Of a stretch of DNA of 64,000 nucleotides, positions 53,749 to 62,336 are shown in pieces; position 1 is the stretch's first letter; the number at the start of each line of letters is the position of its first letter. The stretch comes from Achromobacter sp. RTa. GTDB lineage: Bacteria > Pseudomonadota > Gammaproteobacteria > Burkholderiales > Burkholderiaceae_B. The position numbers were made by a program, and so were the translations under genes. The notes under the pieces are model-generated. The model ran no database searches, was not told the DNA's origin, and saw nothing but the letters and a program-made list of their open reading frames with translations. The DNA lies in NCBI RefSeq assembly GCF_000757485.1, contig NZ_JPYO01000019.1:1-64000 (forward strand), given 5' to 3'.

Positions 53749-54713
53749 GTCGTCTTGATCCTGGGATCGATCAGGCGGTAGGCCAGATCGGTGAGCTGGT
53801 TCATCACCACCACGAGCAGCGATGCGAACAGCAGGATCCCCAGCAGCGTGGGGTAGTCGCGCCGGAGCACGGAGTCGAACGCCAGGCGCCCCAGGCCCGG
53901 CCAGTTGAAGACCGTCTCGACCAGGATGGCGCCCGCCAGCACGTTGCCGAATTGCAGGCCCAGCATGGTCACCACCGGCAAGACGCCGTTGCGCAGCGCG
54001 TGCTTGTACAGGACCGAGCGTTCCGACAGGCCCTTGGCCCGCGCCGTGCGGATGTAGTCGGCGGACAGGGCTTCCATCACGCTGGCCCGCGCCAGCCTGC
54101 TGTATTGCGCCAGGTACACGAACGCCAGCGTGAAGGCCGGAAGCACCAGGTGGTGCAGCACGTCCAGCATGCCCGCCCAGCCGGCCTCCGGCCCGCCCGC
54201 GGAACGCATGTCCGATACCGGGAAGATCGGCAGGACGGAGGCGAACAGCAGGATGAGGATGATGCCCGTCCAGAACACCGGCGCCGAATACCCCACCACC
54301 GACAGCAGCGTGATGCCCTGCGAGAGCGGCCCGTTGGGCTTGCGCGCGGCCAGCGTGCCCAACAACGTGCCGACCAGGAAGGCGCCCATCACCGAGGTCA
54401 CGACCAGCAGCAGCGTGGCCGGCACGCGTTCCCAGATCAGCTGGGCCACCGACACGTTGAAAAAATAGGAATAGCCCAGGTCGCCGCGCAGCACCTGGGA
54501 CAGGTACATGCCCAGCTGCACCAGGAAGGGCTTGTCCAGCCCATACTGCGTGCGCAGCTGTTCGCGCAGCTCTTCGCTGATGCCGCCCATCGAGCCGGCG
54601 ATCGTCTCGACCGGGTCCCCCGGCGAAATGTGGATCAGCAGGAAGTTCAGCGTCACCACGGCCAGCAGCAGCACCAGCGCGTAGGCCAGGCGGCGCAAGA
54701 TATAGCGCGTCAT
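53745..54713 (-). CDS. peptide ABC transporter permease, OppB-type
   Basis: 322 aa inner-membrane permease starting MTRYILRRLAYALVLLLAVVTLNFLLIHISPGDPVE, the DppB/OppB signature, with the EAA loop RTARAKGLSERSVLYKHALRN. It begins 9 bp after the binding-protein stop. Confidence 0.9.
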   Translation of the reverse strand: MTRYILRRLAYALVLLLAVVTLNFLLIHISPGDPVETIAGSMGGISEELREQLRTQYGLDKPFLVQLGMYLSQVLRGDLGYSYFFNVSVAQLIWERVPATLLLVVTSVMGAFLVGTLLGTLAARKPNGPLSQGITLLSVVGYSAPVFWTGIILILLFASVLPIFPVSDMRSAGGPEAGWAGMLDVLHHLVLPAFTLAFVYLAQYSRLARASVMEALSADYIRTARAKGLSERSVLYKHALRNGVLPVVTMLGLQFGNVLAGAILVETVFNWPGLGRLAFDSVLRRDYPTLLGILLFASLLVVVMNQLTDLAYRLIDPRIKTT

Positions 54714-54722
54714 GGCGGCCCC

Positions 54723-56300
54723 CTACTGCAGGTAGGTTTCGTCCATCGGCGACATGACGCCCCAGATCCCCGCGGGCAAGGCGTGCACCTTCTTGGACGT
54801 CAAGGTGTGGTACGGAATGACGGTCAGGAAGTCGATGGGCAGGTCTTCCGTGACGATCCGCTGGAATTCGCCGTACAGGGCGCGGCGCTTGTCTACGTCG
54901 GTCTCGGTGCCGGCCTGCTCCAGCAGCGCGTCGACCTTCGGATTGGAGTAGGACTGCGTATTGGTCCAGATGATGTCGCGGATGTTGCTGGACAAGTAGG
55001 TGCGGTGCACGCCGATGACGGGATCGCCCCAGTTGAAGACGATGTCGGTGGTCATGTCGAAATCATGGCTGGCGATGCGCTTGGCCCAGGTCGGAAAATC
55101 CGGCGACGCACGCACCTGCACCGCGATGCCCACCTTCTTCAGCTGGCTGCGCATGTATTCCGCCACGTTCTTGCCCTGCACGTCGGACCCCGGCATGTAG
55201 TCCACCGTGAGCGACAGGCGCTCGCCCTTGTCATTCTTCTTGAAGCCGGCCTCCTCCAGCAGTTGCTCGGACTTCTTCAGGTCCAGCGGATACTTCTTGA
55301 CGTCTTGCGCCGCGAACGGGCTCGTGCCGATGATGGGGCCGTCGGCCGGCTTGGCGAAGCCCGCGTTCAGCGCCTTGGTGATGAAGCCCTTGTCGACCGC
55401 GTACGCGATGGCCTGGCGCACCCGCACGTCGTTCAGCGGCTTGCGCGCCGTATTGAAGGCCAGCCAGCTCAGCGCCCCGATGCCTTCGTAGCCCTTGCTG
55501 GTCATCGCGATCGCCGGATTGTCCTTGGCGCGCCGCAGGATGGTCGGCTCGGTCATGAACGGCAAGGCCGCGATGTCTCCGCGTTCCAGCCCGATGAGCA
55601 GATTGGTGGCGTCCGGGTTGATCTTCACGACGATCCGGTCCAGGTAGGGCTTGCCGGGCAGGAAGAACTTGTCGAACTTCTCCAGCACGATTTCCTGCCC
55701 CGGCTTGAACTCCTTGAACTTGAACGGACCCGAACCGACCACGTCGGCCGAGTTGCGCGGGTGCGTCTTCAGGTCCTGGCCGTCGTCGTAGATGTGCTTG
55801 GGCAGCACGGGCATCAAGGCAGGCGACAGGGCCAGCAGGATCGCCGGGTGCGGCTTGCTCATGCGCAGCACCGCCGTGTAAGGATCCGGCGTATCGACGG
55901 CCTCCACCGGCGCGAACATGGTCTGGAACGGATGGTTCTTCTTGACCGCCATGACCGAGAACGCCACGTCCGCCGAGGTCACGGGCTTGCCGTCATGGAA
56001 CAGCGCGTCCTTGCGCAGGTGCAGCGTCAGCGACTTGCCGTCCGGAGCGAGCTCCCAGGACTGCGCCAGATAGGGTTGCGGCTTCCAGTCGGCGTCATAG
56101 CGCAGCGGGCTGGCGAACAGCTGCGCGCTGGGCAACGCAGTCGCCGTGCCCGATTGCACCGCGCCATTAAGGTGCCGCGGCACCTGCGTCGAACCGATTA
56201 CCAGGGTGCCGCCCGGCTTGGGAGTGTCCGCCGCCATGGCGCCGCCGGCCATCGCCAGTGCTGCCAGGATCGTGGTCAAGCATTTTCTTGCGCTGCGCAT
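54723..56300 (-). CDS. peptide-type ABC transporter periplasmic binding protein
   Basis: 525 aa SBP_bac_5 protein, ATG at 56300 with AAGGGG upstream. Signal peptide MRSARKCLTTILAALAMAGGAMAAD. Family blocks LAQSWELAPDGKSLTLHLRKDALFHDGKPVTSADV and VRVRQAIAYAVDKGFI are clear. First gene of a seven-gene unit running to the GTPase at 48176. The ligand may be a dipeptide, glutathione-like or N-acyl compound. Confidence 0.9.
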   Translation of the reverse strand: MRSARKCLTTILAALAMAGGAMAADTPKPGGTLVIGSTQVPRHLNGAVQSGTATALPSAQLFASPLRYDADWKPQPYLAQSWELAPDGKSLTLHLRKDALFHDGKPVTSADVAFSVMAVKKNHPFQTMFAPVEAVDTPDPYTAVLRMSKPHPAILLALSPALMPVLPKHIYDDGQDLKTHPRNSADVVGSGPFKFKEFKPGQEIVLEKFDKFFLPGKPYLDRIVVKINPDATNLLIGLERGDIAALPFMTEPTILRRAKDNPAIAMTSKGYEGIGALSWLAFNTARKPLNDVRVRQAIAYAVDKGFITKALNAGFAKPADGPIIGTSPFAAQDVKKYPLDLKKSEQLLEEAGFKKNDKGERLSLTVDYMPGSDVQGKNVAEYMRSQLKKVGIAVQVRASPDFPTWAKRIASHDFDMTTDIVFNWGDPVIGVHRTYLSSNIRDIIWTNTQSYSNPKVDALLEQAGTETDVDKRRALYGEFQRIVTEDLPIDFLTVIPYHTLTSKKVHALPAGIWGVMSPMDETYLQ

Positions 56301-56439
56301 GTTCAACCCCTTTATGTTCTGTCTCACGAACCATTCAACGGGATGGCCTTACAGGTAGCGTAGCCAGCCTGAGGGTCCGGGCTTAGTACCAAACCGCCAG
56401 ACTTTTTGGAGCCAGGCGCGGTATCGGACTCATGGAGGG

Positions 56440-57360
56440 TCAGCCGGCAAGCGCGCGCGCATACAGGGCGGCCACCGCGCAGCTGTTCACGCGAGCCGAC
56501 ATGGAGTCGGAGCGGCTCGTCAGCAGCACCGGCACGCGCGTGCCCAGCACCAGCCCCGCGGTGCCCGCGCCGGCCAGCCAGGTCAGCTCCTTGTAGAGCA
56601 TATTGCCGGCCTCTATGTCCGGCACGAGCAGGATGTCCGCGTCCCCGGCCACGCTGGACACAATGCCCTTCTGATCCGCGGCCGCGCGCGAAATGGCGTT
56701 GTCGAAGGCCAGCGGGCCGTCTATCTCCCCACCCTGGATCTGATGGCGGTCGGCCATCTTCGACAGGGCGGCGGCGTCCAGCGTCGCCGGCATCGACGGA
56801 TTGACCGACTCGGTGGCGCACAGCACCGCAAGTTTGGGCCGCTCCACGCCCAGGGCGCGCGCGAGGTCGATGGCGTTCTGCGCGATATCCGCCTTCTCCT
56901 GCAGGGTGGGCGCGATATTGACCGCGGCGTCGGTCAGGATGAAAAGCTTGGGATAGGCTGCCACGCCCATCACGAATGCATGGCTGATGCGCCTGTCGGT
57001 GCGCAGCCCGGCGTCGCGCGCCACCACGGCCGACATGAAATGATCGGTGTGCAGGCTGCCCTTCATCAGCATGCGCACGGCCCCATCGCGCGCCAGGGCG
57101 GCGGCGGCGCAGGCGGCCAGTTTTTCGTCGTCCGGCGTATCGACCACCTCCAGCGCATCGGCGGCCAGGCCCATCTCCGCCATCAGGGGCCGCAGCCGGC
57201 ACGCGGGCCCCACCAGCACCGGCTCGATATAGCCGGCATCGCGCGCCTGAACCGCGGCGCCCAGGCTCGTGGGACACAGCGGATAGGCCACCGCCGTGCG
57301 CAGGCGTCCCGCCGATAGCGCAGCGCTGCGCAGCGGCTCGAACAATCGATCGCTTTCCAT
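56440..57360 (-). CDS. pta: phosphate acetyltransferase (short PTA/PTB type)
   Basis: 306 aa from the ATG at 57360 with AGGAG upstream. Single PTA_PTB domain, without the N-terminal DRTGG region of long Pta: MKGSLHTDHFMSAVV, AVNIAPTLQEKADIAQNA, DGPLAFDNAIS and VPDIEAGNMLYKELTWLAGA. It converts acetyl phosphate to acetyl-CoA. It lies 85 bp downstream of xsc, whose product is acetyl phosphate, so it completes taurine carbon assimilation. A terminator lies between the two genes. Confidence 0.85.
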   Translation of the reverse strand: MESDRLFEPLRSAALSAGRLRTAVAYPLCPTSLGAAVQARDAGYIEPVLVGPACRLRPLMAEMGLAADALEVVDTPDDEKLAACAAAALARDGAVRMLMKGSLHTDHFMSAVVARDAGLRTDRRISHAFVMGVAAYPKLFILTDAAVNIAPTLQEKADIAQNAIDLARALGVERPKLAVLCATESVNPSMPATLDAAALSKMADRHQIQGGEIDGPLAFDNAISRAAADQKGIVSSVAGDADILLVPDIEAGNMLYKELTWLAGAGTAGLVLGTRVPVLLTSRSDSMSARVNSCAVAALYARALAG

Positions 57361-57402
57361 GTCTGTGTGCTCCTGCCGCGGACGATCCGCAAGGCCAAGC
57401 GG

Positions 57403-57436
57403 AAAAAAGCCCGGCGCGGGCATTGCCGCGCCGGGC
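57403..57436 (-). terminator. intrinsic terminator between xsc and pta
   Basis: On the minus strand GCCCGGCGCGG (57426-57436) pairs with CCGCGCCGGGC (57409-57419), an 11-bp stem, and is followed by six T (57403-57408). It lies 9 bp after the xsc stop codon. Confidence 0.88.
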
Positions 57437-57445
57437 ATGTCGCGG

Positions 57446-59257
57446 TCAGCCCCTGACGGGATCGATCGGCAGCGGCACCTCGCCCGGGCTGAAGGGCTGG
57501 TTCACATACGGCTTGTACTTGTCCAGGAAACGCACCGGCTGCTTCAAAGCGTCGCGCCGGAACGGGTCGCCGAGTTCCTGGCTGACCATCATCTCCAGCA
57601 CGGTCGTCTTGCCCTCGGATTGCGCCTTGCAGGCGGCCTGCAAGGCGGCGCCCACCTGGTCGGCGTGCTCCACGCGTATGCCTTCCGCGCCCATGGCGCG
57701 CGCCAGCTCGGAGAAGTTCGGATTCTTCAGGTTGCTGCCGACGAAGCGGCGCCCGTAGAAATCCACCTGGTTCTTCTTCTCGGCGCCCCATTGGCCGTTG
57801 TGGAACACCACGGCGGTAACCGGGATCTGTTCGCGCACGCAGGTCAGCAACTCCTGGAAGCTCATGCACCACGCGCCGTCGCCCACGTAGGCCACGGCCG
57901 GCCTGTCGGGGCGGCCCAGCTTGGCGCCGATCAGCGCTGGCAAGGCGTAGCCGCAATTGCCGAAGCTCATCGCGGCCAGCATCGAATTCGGCTCCTCGAA
58001 GCGCAGATAGCTGTTGGACACCGAGCAGATGTTGCCGATGTCCGTGGACACCATCACATGCTTGGGCATGGCGCGTTCGAGTTCGCGCAGCATGCGGCGC
58101 GGATGCATGCGGCCGCCGCCGTGCTCGATGATGTCCAGGCTCCAGTCGTCGCGCTCGTGCGACCAGCTGTCCAGTTCCTTTTCCCACTCCGCCTTCTGCG
58201 CGGCGATCTGTTCACCGCGCGCCGCCTTGGTGCGCGCGCAGGCCACCTCCCGCCCCTGCAGCCTGGCGGCCAGGGCGGCGGCGGCGGGCTTGGCGTCCCC
58301 GCAGATGCCTACCGATATCGGGCGCACCAGCCCCAGCATGCGATGGTCCGCGTCCACCTGGATGATGCGCGCGCCCTGGGGCCAGTAGTCCAGCCCATGC
58401 TGCGGCAAGGTGCCGAAAGGCCCCAGGCGCGTGCCCAGCGCCAGCACCACGTCGGCCTGCGACAACAGCTTCATGCCGGCCTTGGCGCCCTGGTAGCCCA
58501 ACGGGCCGCACCATAGCGGATGGCTGGCCGGAAAGGCGTCGTTGTGCAGATAGCTGGTCACCACCGGCGCGCCCAGCAGCTCGGCCAGCGCCACGCATTC
58601 GGCCTGTCCGTCCGAGAACAGCACGCCGCCGCCCGCGACGATGACCGGGAACTTGGCCTGGGCCAGCAGGGCCGCCGCCGCTTCCAGGTCCTCTTCGGCG
58701 CCCGGGCCGCGGCGCACGCGGCGCGGCTCGGGAATGGCCACGTCGATCTCGCCGTAGAAATAATCGCGCGGGATGTTCAGCTGCGTCGGCCCGCGTTCCG
58801 CCAGGGCGTTGTCGAAGGCCTTGGCGGTGAACTCCGCCATGCGGTCCGGGCGGTTCACATGCGCCTGGTACTTGGTGATGCGCGAAAAGATCGGCAATTG
58901 CTCCGTTTCCTGGAATCCGCCCAGGCCCATGCCCGAGGTACCGGTCTCGGGGGTGATCGCCACGACCGGGCTGTGCGCCCAATAGGCGGCGGCCACGCCC
59001 GTCACGAAGTTGGTGATGCCCGGCCCGTTCTGCGCGATGCAGACGCCGTGGCGGCCGGTCACGCGGGAATAGCCGTCGGCCATGTGCGCGGCGCCCTGCT
59101 CGTGCACCGTCGGCACGAAGCGGATGCCCGCCGCCGGAAACAGGTCCAGCGCGTCCATGAAGGCCGAACCGACAATGCCGAATACGTCCTTGACGCCCTG
59201 CGCAACCAGCGTTTCAACGAACGCTTCGCTGGGGGTCATGTGTTGCTTGCTGCTCAT
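57446..59257 (-). CDS. xsc: sulfoacetaldehyde acetyltransferase
   Basis: 603 aa TPP-dependent enzyme that turns sulfoacetaldehyde and phosphate into acetyl phosphate and sulfite. The ATG at 59257 has AGGAGAG upstream; the longer frame is unsupported. The N-terminal FGIVGSAFMDALDLFPAAGI and HEQGAAHMADGYSR (cofactor-activating Glu53) resemble Xsc more than acetolactate synthase, and the C-terminal TPP site YVGDGAWCMSFQEL is intact. Adjacent pta strongly supports Xsc. It is divergent from an IclR gene. A related TPP enzyme of other specificity is the main alternative. Confidence 0.82.
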   Translation of the reverse strand: MSSKQHMTPSEAFVETLVAQGVKDVFGIVGSAFMDALDLFPAAGIRFVPTVHEQGAAHMADGYSRVTGRHGVCIAQNGPGITNFVTGVAAAYWAHSPVVAITPETGTSGMGLGGFQETEQLPIFSRITKYQAHVNRPDRMAEFTAKAFDNALAERGPTQLNIPRDYFYGEIDVAIPEPRRVRRGPGAEEDLEAAAALLAQAKFPVIVAGGGVLFSDGQAECVALAELLGAPVVTSYLHNDAFPASHPLWCGPLGYQGAKAGMKLLSQADVVLALGTRLGPFGTLPQHGLDYWPQGARIIQVDADHRMLGLVRPISVGICGDAKPAAAALAARLQGREVACARTKAARGEQIAAQKAEWEKELDSWSHERDDWSLDIIEHGGGRMHPRRMLRELERAMPKHVMVSTDIGNICSVSNSYLRFEEPNSMLAAMSFGNCGYALPALIGAKLGRPDRPAVAYVGDGAWCMSFQELLTCVREQIPVTAVVFHNGQWGAEKKNQVDFYGRRFVGSNLKNPNFSELARAMGAEGIRVEHADQVGAALQAACKAQSEGKTTVLEMMVSQELGDPFRRDALKQPVRFLDKYKPYVNQPFSPGEVPLPIDPVRG

Positions 59258-59403
59258 GGTCTCTCTCCTGGCAGGCCGGCGCGTGCCGGATTGCATATTG
59301 GCCGGTGTGATCCGATACTGCAGCAGAACGCCCGCCGATCCCACCCCATGGCGTTTCATTTTCTGCAGAATCCGTGCGAGGATAGGGGCCACGCCGCCGA
59401 ATC

Positions 59404-59416
59404 TTCAATTATTGAA
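59404..59416. promoter_or_regulatory. 13-bp dyad overlapping the iclR ribosome-binding region
   Basis: TTCAAT-T-ATTGAA is a perfect inverted repeat immediately upstream of the iclR ATG, in the divergent gap with xsc. It may be an autoregulatory operator. Confidence 0.4.
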
Positions 59417-59418
59417 AG

Positions 59419-60201
59419 ATGAAAGACGAATCCTCCGCCGCGCTGCGCGCGCTGACGCTGCTGGAACAGGTCGCCCGGGCCGGGCACCCGGTGTCGCTGG
59501 CCGCGCTCACCGACGCCACGGGCCTGCCCAAGCCCTCCGTCCTGCGCATCCTGTCGCGCCTGGTCGACGCGGGCATGCTATTGCGCGAACCCGCCGGCAA
59601 AAGCTACGTCAGCGGCCCGCGGCTCAGCGCCCTGGCCCGCGACACTCTGCTGAATTCGCCGTTGCGGGGCGAACGCCATCGCATCCTGGACAGCCTGGTC
59701 GACGAAATCGGCGAAACCTGCAACTGCACCATGCTGGACGGAGACGAGGTCATCTACCTGGACCGCGTCGAAACCGCCTGGCCGCTGCGCGTCAACCTGC
59801 AATCCGGCTCTCGCGTCCCCCTGCACTGCTCGGCCAGCGGCAAGCTGTTCCTGGCCCACATGCGGCGTGAAGCGCGCGAACGCCTGCTCGCCGCCGCGCC
59901 GCTGCCCCGCTACACGCCCAACACGCTATGCGACGTGGCCGCGCTGGAGCGCGAACTGCGCGCCATCAAGAAGGAAGGCGCCAGTTTCGACCGCGAGGAA
60001 TTCCTGCTTGGCATCGTGTGCATGGCGGTGCCCATCCTGCACGGTTCCCGCGCCATCGCGGCCGTGGCGCTGCACGCGCCCGTGGCCCGGCTGTCCATCG
60101 AGGGCGCGCGCGCCTGGCTGCCGCGCATGCAGGAGGCCGCCCGCAAGCTCGCCCGCACCTACCAGCCGCAATCCGAGGCGAGCGGGCCGGACGAGCCCTG
60201 A
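59419..60201 (+). CDS. IclR-family transcriptional regulator
   Basis: 260 aa. N-terminal winged helix (about 8-65; SLAALTDATGLPKPSVLRILSRLVDAGML) and C-terminal effector domain with LHCSASGKLFLAHM and EFLLGIVCMAVPI. Divergent from xsc by 161 bp, so it likely regulates xsc and possibly pta. The effector, perhaps sulfoacetaldehyde or a related compound, is a guess. Confidence 0.88.
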   Translation: MKDESSAALRALTLLEQVARAGHPVSLAALTDATGLPKPSVLRILSRLVDAGMLLREPAGKSYVSGPRLSALARDTLLNSPLRGERHRILDSLVDEIGETCNCTMLDGDEVIYLDRVETAWPLRVNLQSGSRVPLHCSASGKLFLAHMRREARERLLAAAPLPRYTPNTLCDVAALERELRAIKKEGASFDREEFLLGIVCMAVPILHGSRAIAAVALHAPVARLSIEGARAWLPRMQEAARKLARTYQPQSEASGPDEP

Positions 60202-60274
60202 GCGCCTGACGTCCGGCAGGCCTTACACTCTCGGTTGATTCCCCTACAGGCGCCCTCGCCTGGCGCCCCTCAAC

Positions 60275-61663
60275 GTGACGAACACCGCCTTTTCCTCCCT
60301 GCCCCTCGCGCCCGCCCTGCTTTCCAACCTGCAAAGCCTGGGGTTCGAACAGATGACGCCCATCCAGGCGCAAAGCCTGCCGCTGATCCTGGAAGGCCGC
60401 GACCTCATCGCGCAGGCCAAGACCGGCAGCGGCAAGACCGCGGCCTTCGGGCTGGGCGTGCTGCAGAAGGTCAATCCGCCCTGGCTGGCGCCCCAGTCCC
60501 TGGTGCTCTGCCCCACGCGTGAACTGGCGGACCAGGTCGCCCAGGAGCTGCGCCGGCTGGCGCGCCAGATCCCCAACATCAAGATACTGACGCTGTGCGG
60601 CGGCGCCGCCACGCGTCCGCAGGCCGAGTCCCTGGCCCGCGGCGCGCACATCGTGGTCGGCACGCCCGGCCGCATCCAGGACCACCTGGCGCGCGGCAAC
60701 CTGGACCTGGCCGGCCTGAACACCCTGGTGCTGGATGAAGCCGACCGGATGGTCGACATGGGCTTCTACGACGATATCGTCGCCATCGCCTCGCATTGCC
60801 CTGCCAAGCGCCAGACGCTGCTGTTCTCGGCCACGTATCCCGACAACATCCGCAAGCTCGCCGCGCGCTTCCTGCGCAACCCCGCCGAGGTCAAGGTCGA
60901 GGCGCAGCACGACGCCAGTCGCATCGAACAGATCTTCTACGAAATCGACGACCGCGACCGGCTGGACGTCGTGGCCCGCCTGCTGGCGCATTTCCGGCCG
61001 GCGTCCACGCTGGCGTTCTGCAATACCAAGGTGCGCAGCCACGACCTGGTCGAACGCCTGCAGGCCGACGGCATCAGCGCCCAGGCTCTCAACGGAGACC
61101 TTGAACAACGCGAGCGCGACGAAATCCTGATCCAGTTCGCCAACCAGAGCTGCGCCGTGCTGGTCGCCACCGACGTGGCCGCGCGCGGCCTGGACATCCA
61201 GAACCTGGGCGCCGTCATCAACGTAGACGTGACCAAGGACACCGAAGTCCACGTGCACCGCATCGGGCGCAGCGGCCGCGGCGAACAGAAGGGGCTGGCG
61301 CTCAGCCTGTGCTCGCCCGACGAAATGCGCTGGGCCAACCTGATCGAACAGTACCAGGGCTCGCCGCTGGTCTGGGCCGACATCAAGTCGCTGCGGCCCA
61401 AGGCGGACCGCCCGCTGCGCGCGCCGATGATCACCCTGTGCATCCAGGGCGGCAAGAAAGACAAGCTGCGCCCCGGCGACCTCCTAGGCGCCCTGACCGG
61501 CGACGGCGGCCTGGCGTTCGAGCAGGTCGGCAAGATCAACATCGGCGAATTCGTCTCCTACGTGGCGCTGGACCGCCAGATCGCCAAGCAGGCCTTCTCC
61601 CGCCTGTCCAACAGCAACATCAAGGGGCGCCGCTTCCGCATGCGTTTCCTGGAAGAATTCTGA
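60275..61663 (+). CDS. dbpA: ATP-dependent RNA helicase DbpA
   Basis: 462 aa from a GTG start. DEAD-box motifs in order: Q motif (GFEQMTPIQ), Walker A AKTGSGKT at 48-55, DEAD at 154-157, SAT at 185-187, and HRIGRSGR. The last 75 residues form the DbpA RNA-binding domain (TLCIQGGKKDKLRPGDLLGALTG, FSRLSNSNIKGRRFR), which targets 23S rRNA hairpin 92 during 50S assembly. Confidence 0.94.
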   Translation: MTNTAFSSLPLAPALLSNLQSLGFEQMTPIQAQSLPLILEGRDLIAQAKTGSGKTAAFGLGVLQKVNPPWLAPQSLVLCPTRELADQVAQELRRLARQIPNIKILTLCGGAATRPQAESLARGAHIVVGTPGRIQDHLARGNLDLAGLNTLVLDEADRMVDMGFYDDIVAIASHCPAKRQTLLFSATYPDNIRKLAARFLRNPAEVKVEAQHDASRIEQIFYEIDDRDRLDVVARLLAHFRPASTLAFCNTKVRSHDLVERLQADGISAQALNGDLEQRERDEILIQFANQSCAVLVATDVAARGLDIQNLGAVINVDVTKDTEVHVHRIGRSGRGEQKGLALSLCSPDEMRWANLIEQYQGSPLVWADIKSLRPKADRPLRAPMITLCIQGGKKDKLRPGDLLGALTGDGGLAFEQVGKINIGEFVSYVALDRQIAKQAFSRLSNSNIKGRRFRMRFLEEF

Positions 61664-61869
61664 GCGCCTGCCCCGTCGGTAAGCATTTGTTGAAAAGCGT
61701 CGCGGCGCCACGACAAATGCTTGATGATTTTGATCGGGTTTTGCAATAATGGCCCGGCCCGTCCCCGGTTCAGACCCAGCTCCCGCGGGGCCCGCCGGGC
61801 GCGGAACCAAAGGCTCGCATTCCGTTCCAACGGCCGCTGTCCCTTTCAACCATTAGAAGAGAACCCACC
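61664..61869 (+). other. dbpA-doxX intergenic region
   Basis: No gene is supported here. A TTGAAA (61691-61696) and a TGCAAT (61742-61747) are weak promoter-like hexamers too far apart to pair. The region presumably holds the doxX-type promoter and leader. Confidence 0.25.
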
Positions 61870-62277
61870 ATGATCAAGTCCGATGACACCGGCAAACTGA
61901 TCCTGCGTCTGACCCTCGGCATCCTGATACTGCTGCACGGTCTTTTCAAACTGACCGGCGGCGGCGTCGGCGGCATCAGCGGCATGCTGTCCTCGCACGG
62001 CCTGCCCGGCTTCCTGGCCTACGGCGCCTACGTCGGCGAAATCCTTGCGCCGGTCCTGATCATCGTCGGCGTTTACACCCGGCTGGGCGGCCTGCTCATC
62101 GCCATCAACATGGTCGTCGCCATCCTGCTGGCGCACTCCGGCCAGATCAGCAGCCTGACCAACAATGGCGGCTGGGCGCTGGAACTGCAAGGCATGTTCC
62201 TCTTCACCGGCCTGGCCATCGCCTTCATGGGCGCCGGCCGTTTCAGCCTCGCGGGCAACGGCGGCCGCTGGAACTAA
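61870..62277 (+). CDS. DoxX-family membrane protein
   Basis: 135 aa with four hydrophobic segments. LRLTLGILILLHGLFKL, GEILAPVLIIVGVYTRLGGLLIAINMVVAI and GWALELQGMFLFTGLAIAFMGAGRFSL are characteristic of DoxX. The family is linked to quinone or thiol redox processes, but the role of this subgroup is unknown. Monocistronic, ending at a good terminator. Confidence 0.85.
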   Translation: MIKSDDTGKLILRLTLGILILLHGLFKLTGGGVGGISGMLSSHGLPGFLAYGAYVGEILAPVLIIVGVYTRLGGLLIAINMVVAILLAHSGQISSLTNNGGWALELQGMFLFTGLAIAFMGAGRFSLAGNGGRWN

Positions 62278-62303
62278 AACCCGCCACACACGGCTGGCAT
62301 CGG

Positions 62304-62336
62304 ATAGGGGTCGCTCAGGCGGCCCCTATTTTTTTT
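62304..62336 (+). terminator. intrinsic terminator of the doxX-type gene
   Basis: ATAGGGG (62304-62310) pairs with CCCCTAT (62323-62329), followed by a run of eight T ending at 62336. Confidence 0.85.

Noticed and set aside
53952-56363. 803-codon open frame antisense to the peptide receptor and permease genes
   Set aside because: Low-complexity His/Arg/Gln-rich translation overlapping two well-supported genes.
57446-59257. Acetolactate synthase large subunit
   Set aside because: No small subunit nearby, N-terminal motifs resemble Xsc, and pta is adjacent.
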